From Glandiceps talaboti (taxonomy: Eukaryota > Hemichordata > Enteropneusta > Spengelidae), in contig NC_135564.1 of the NCBI RefSeq assembly GCF_964340395.1, positions 17,604,431 through 17,668,430 on the forward strand: a stretch of DNA of 64,000 nucleotides. The letters are read 5' to 3'. A model generated the notes under the pieces. That model saw only the letters and a list, made by a program, of their open reading frames with translations. It had not been told where the DNA came from and did not search any database. Of the stretch, positions 46,241 through 64,000 are shown in pieces; the first letter of the stretch is position 1; every line of letters starts with the position of its first letter. The position numbers were made by a program, and so were the translations under genes.

Positions 46241-47343
46241 TGACATAAACAACACAAAACATTACAAGTAAACACTTTTAAGTATTCGTACTATAGCGTA
46301 TTCAATGACGTAAATAATCGGAGTGAATGTGAGAAAAAGTCGAGACATAGGGGCAAGAACACTCATAGAATTTCTGAAAGAATTTGACTAATGTTTGACT
46401 ATATAGTTAGTAAGTAGTGTAAATCTGAAACGGCATGCGAGCAGTTTATCAAATTGATTAATGCGAAATTCTGACCTGGCCTGGATCTCCTTGTTATAAT
46501 AACTGCAATTATCCCATACTTTAGAACAACTATCAGCGATATTTCACTTTCAAGTATCCCGCGACGAAAATTTTCACATATCTGTACTTGAGTGGAGGTA
46601 CTTTTCAAAGCAAGAATGGTTTCTATCACTGCCAATGTTTTCTCCCAAATGATTAAATAAAGTTCCCGCCAAATACATATAAAACTTAGTGGGTAAAGCA
46701 TAGGTTACTAACAAGGAACTAATTCTAAAATACCGAAATGACCAAAGCACCGACTGTATATTGACACTATCCGCGGTTCTCTGAAATCTACAACTTGCCA
46801 CCACTTTCACGCTTCACATATCTTTAAACATTCCTTGAAGTTTTTAAGAATCTTGGGAAACGTTAATTGACTCGTTGCTATCAAGACAAGGAAAGTTTCC
46901 CTTATCATTTGACATACTCCAGCATATATACGTATAATATTCCCTGGAAGTCGATGATAACAACACTTGGCTGATGTTCTTCGTCTCGTCAACTGTCCTT
47001 GCAGTCAGCTCCACCAAGACAGCACAGTGAAGCCGACCTCTTGACAACAAAGACTGTGTTGATCCTCTGACGAATATCTTCTTTTTGTACATTTAATCGA
47101 GTGGTAAATCCTTTTTGCTATTCAGACTGATTATCTACAACTTGGACGTGGTCTCTACATTCTGAGCTTCTTCTGTAAGTTTATTCCCAGAGTTTGACTA
47201 CGTCACTAGTGCAGTTAATTGCTTGTCTTCCTTGGGAAGCTTAGACCTATCGAACCTTTCATTGGTGAATTATATTTTCAGAAGCAATTGCAGAATGTGA
47301 ATGCTCTACGGTAACTTTGTCATCTTATTTTCTTTCTCCTCAG
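46241..47343. other. Upstream region, possible 5'-UTR exon and intron
   Basis: A TATA-like CATATATACG near 46,924 and a donor TTCT|GTAAGT at 47,175 could bound a noncoding first exon; unproven. No coding exon recognised. Confidence 0.35.
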
Positions 47344-47627
47344 GAGGAAATTAGACTCACCAAGTTAAGGAGCCCGATGGGGTTCAAGTGCATGGCATAG
47401 AGGTGCATCCTGGGTAGAGTACACTCTTGAGTACAGCCTCATAAGTACATCAACGAAGGGGGGAGCCTTAAAACTATTTCAGTGGACGTTTATCTAATGT
47501 AACAAACTACGGACCTCACACAACTTTAACAGACTTTGAGCTGCTGTGTATTTATACGGTTGAAGACTGCAGAAAACTAAGGAAGGTATCATTACATATA
47601 TGAAGAAGGCGTCATTTCCAGTTTAAA
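47344..47627 (+). other. Possible 5' UTR of the macroglobulin gene
   Basis: A pyrimidine-rich acceptor (TTCTTTCTCCTCAG ending at about 47,343) precedes 284 nt leading to the ATG. It contains upstream ATGs with short frames, which would dampen translation if transcribed. Confidence 0.35.
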
Positions 47628-63430
<15,803 letters not shown>

Positions 63431-63639
63431 GTGAGTTTCTGATAATTTAAAAGAATATTTGACAGTCAAAAATTTCCCAATATCAATATAAAGGTGATAT
63501 TAATGTTTTATCATGTATGTGGTTCTGGTTGGCATTTCTCATACCTTACAACAATACACCAGTTAACTCACTACCAAGACCAGGACTTCAAGCTGCTCTA
63601 ACTGCAACTGGAACAATTTTTTGAAACTGTTTGGTTAGA

Positions 63640-64000
63640 TGTACTTGTGTAGCTGTACACATAATATCATACAACCTGAAAAGTATTGAATCACCTGTGG
63701 GTAAATGTATGTGTGTAGCTGTACTCGTAATATCGTACACCCTGAATAGTACTGAATCACCTGTGGATAAATGTACTAGTGTAGCTGTACTCGTAATATC
63801 GTACACCCTGAATAGTACAGAATCACATGTGGGTAAATGTATGTGTGTAGCTGTACACATAATATTGTACACCCTGAACAGTATTGAATCACCTGTGGGT
63901 AAATGTATGTGTGTAGCTGTACTTGTAATATCGTACACCCTGAACAGTATTGAATCACCTGTGGGTAAATGTATGTGTGTAGCTGTACTTGTAATATCGT
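63640..64000. repeat. 66-bp minisatellite, running off the end
   Basis: About 5.4 copies of a unit with GTGTAGCTGTAC(T/A)C, ATATCGTACACCCTGAA, AGTATTGAATCACCTGTGGG and TAAATGTATGT. Offsets between GTAGCTGTAC starts are exactly 66 bp. Since 66 is a multiple of three, long minus-strand frames appear by chance. Confidence 0.97.

Noticed and set aside
63588-63958. Minus-strand repetitive protein of about 116 residues
   Set aside because: A translation of the 66-bp minisatellite inside the macroglobulin intron, with no splice or start evidence.

Overview
The window is animal nuclear DNA, AT-rich, with short GT-AG exons inside long introns and many microsatellites, minisatellites, SINEs and LINE/MITE remnants. 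There are no prokaryotic features. Three protein-coding genes can be rebuilt exon by exon with consistent reading phase. The gene content and a SINE with an L2-like 3' tail suggest a marine invertebrate, either an invertebrate deuterostome or a lophotrochozoan. The species cannot be determined from the sequence.

Left, + strand (about 1-20,650): the 3' part of a type I phosphatidylinositol-4-phosphate 5-kinase (PIP5K) gene. Ten exons give 547 in-frame codons from within the N-lobe of the kinase to the stop; upstream exons lie outside the window. A ~1.4-kb satellite of 28/33-bp units sits in the upstream intron. One kinase exon (6050-6127) runs straight into nine further 48-bp copies of its own 3' end plus 5' splice site. 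This makes ten in-frame candidate splice donors and is the most unusual structure seen. The C-terminus has two alternative endings, one spliced and one by intron read-through.

Middle (about 20,650-47,600): mostly noncoding. It holds a cluster of GCGCCCTCA-type motifs, a CTCF-like site, two weak unrecognised exon candidates, several inverted-repeat elements, and a minus-strand gene (29,999-36,523) for a secreted protein of 329 residues with two FAS1 (fasciclin) domains in three exons. Upstream of it is an 11-kb stretch with very large compound microsatellites, degenerate tandem repeats and retroelement remnants.

Right, + strand (47,628-63,430 and beyond): the 5' part of an alpha-2-macroglobulin/thioester-protein family gene, CD109-like. 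Twelve exons encode a signal peptide and the first macroglobulin domains (460 residues). The bait and thioester regions lie beyond the window. One exon is only 23 nt. Its introns carry a LINE 3' end and several microsatellites, and the window ends inside a 66-bp minisatellite.

The three genes have no evident shared pathway: one acts in phosphoinositide signalling, one in extracellular adhesion, and one in extracellular protease trapping or innate immunity. Their proximity looks like ordinary genomic neighbourhood.
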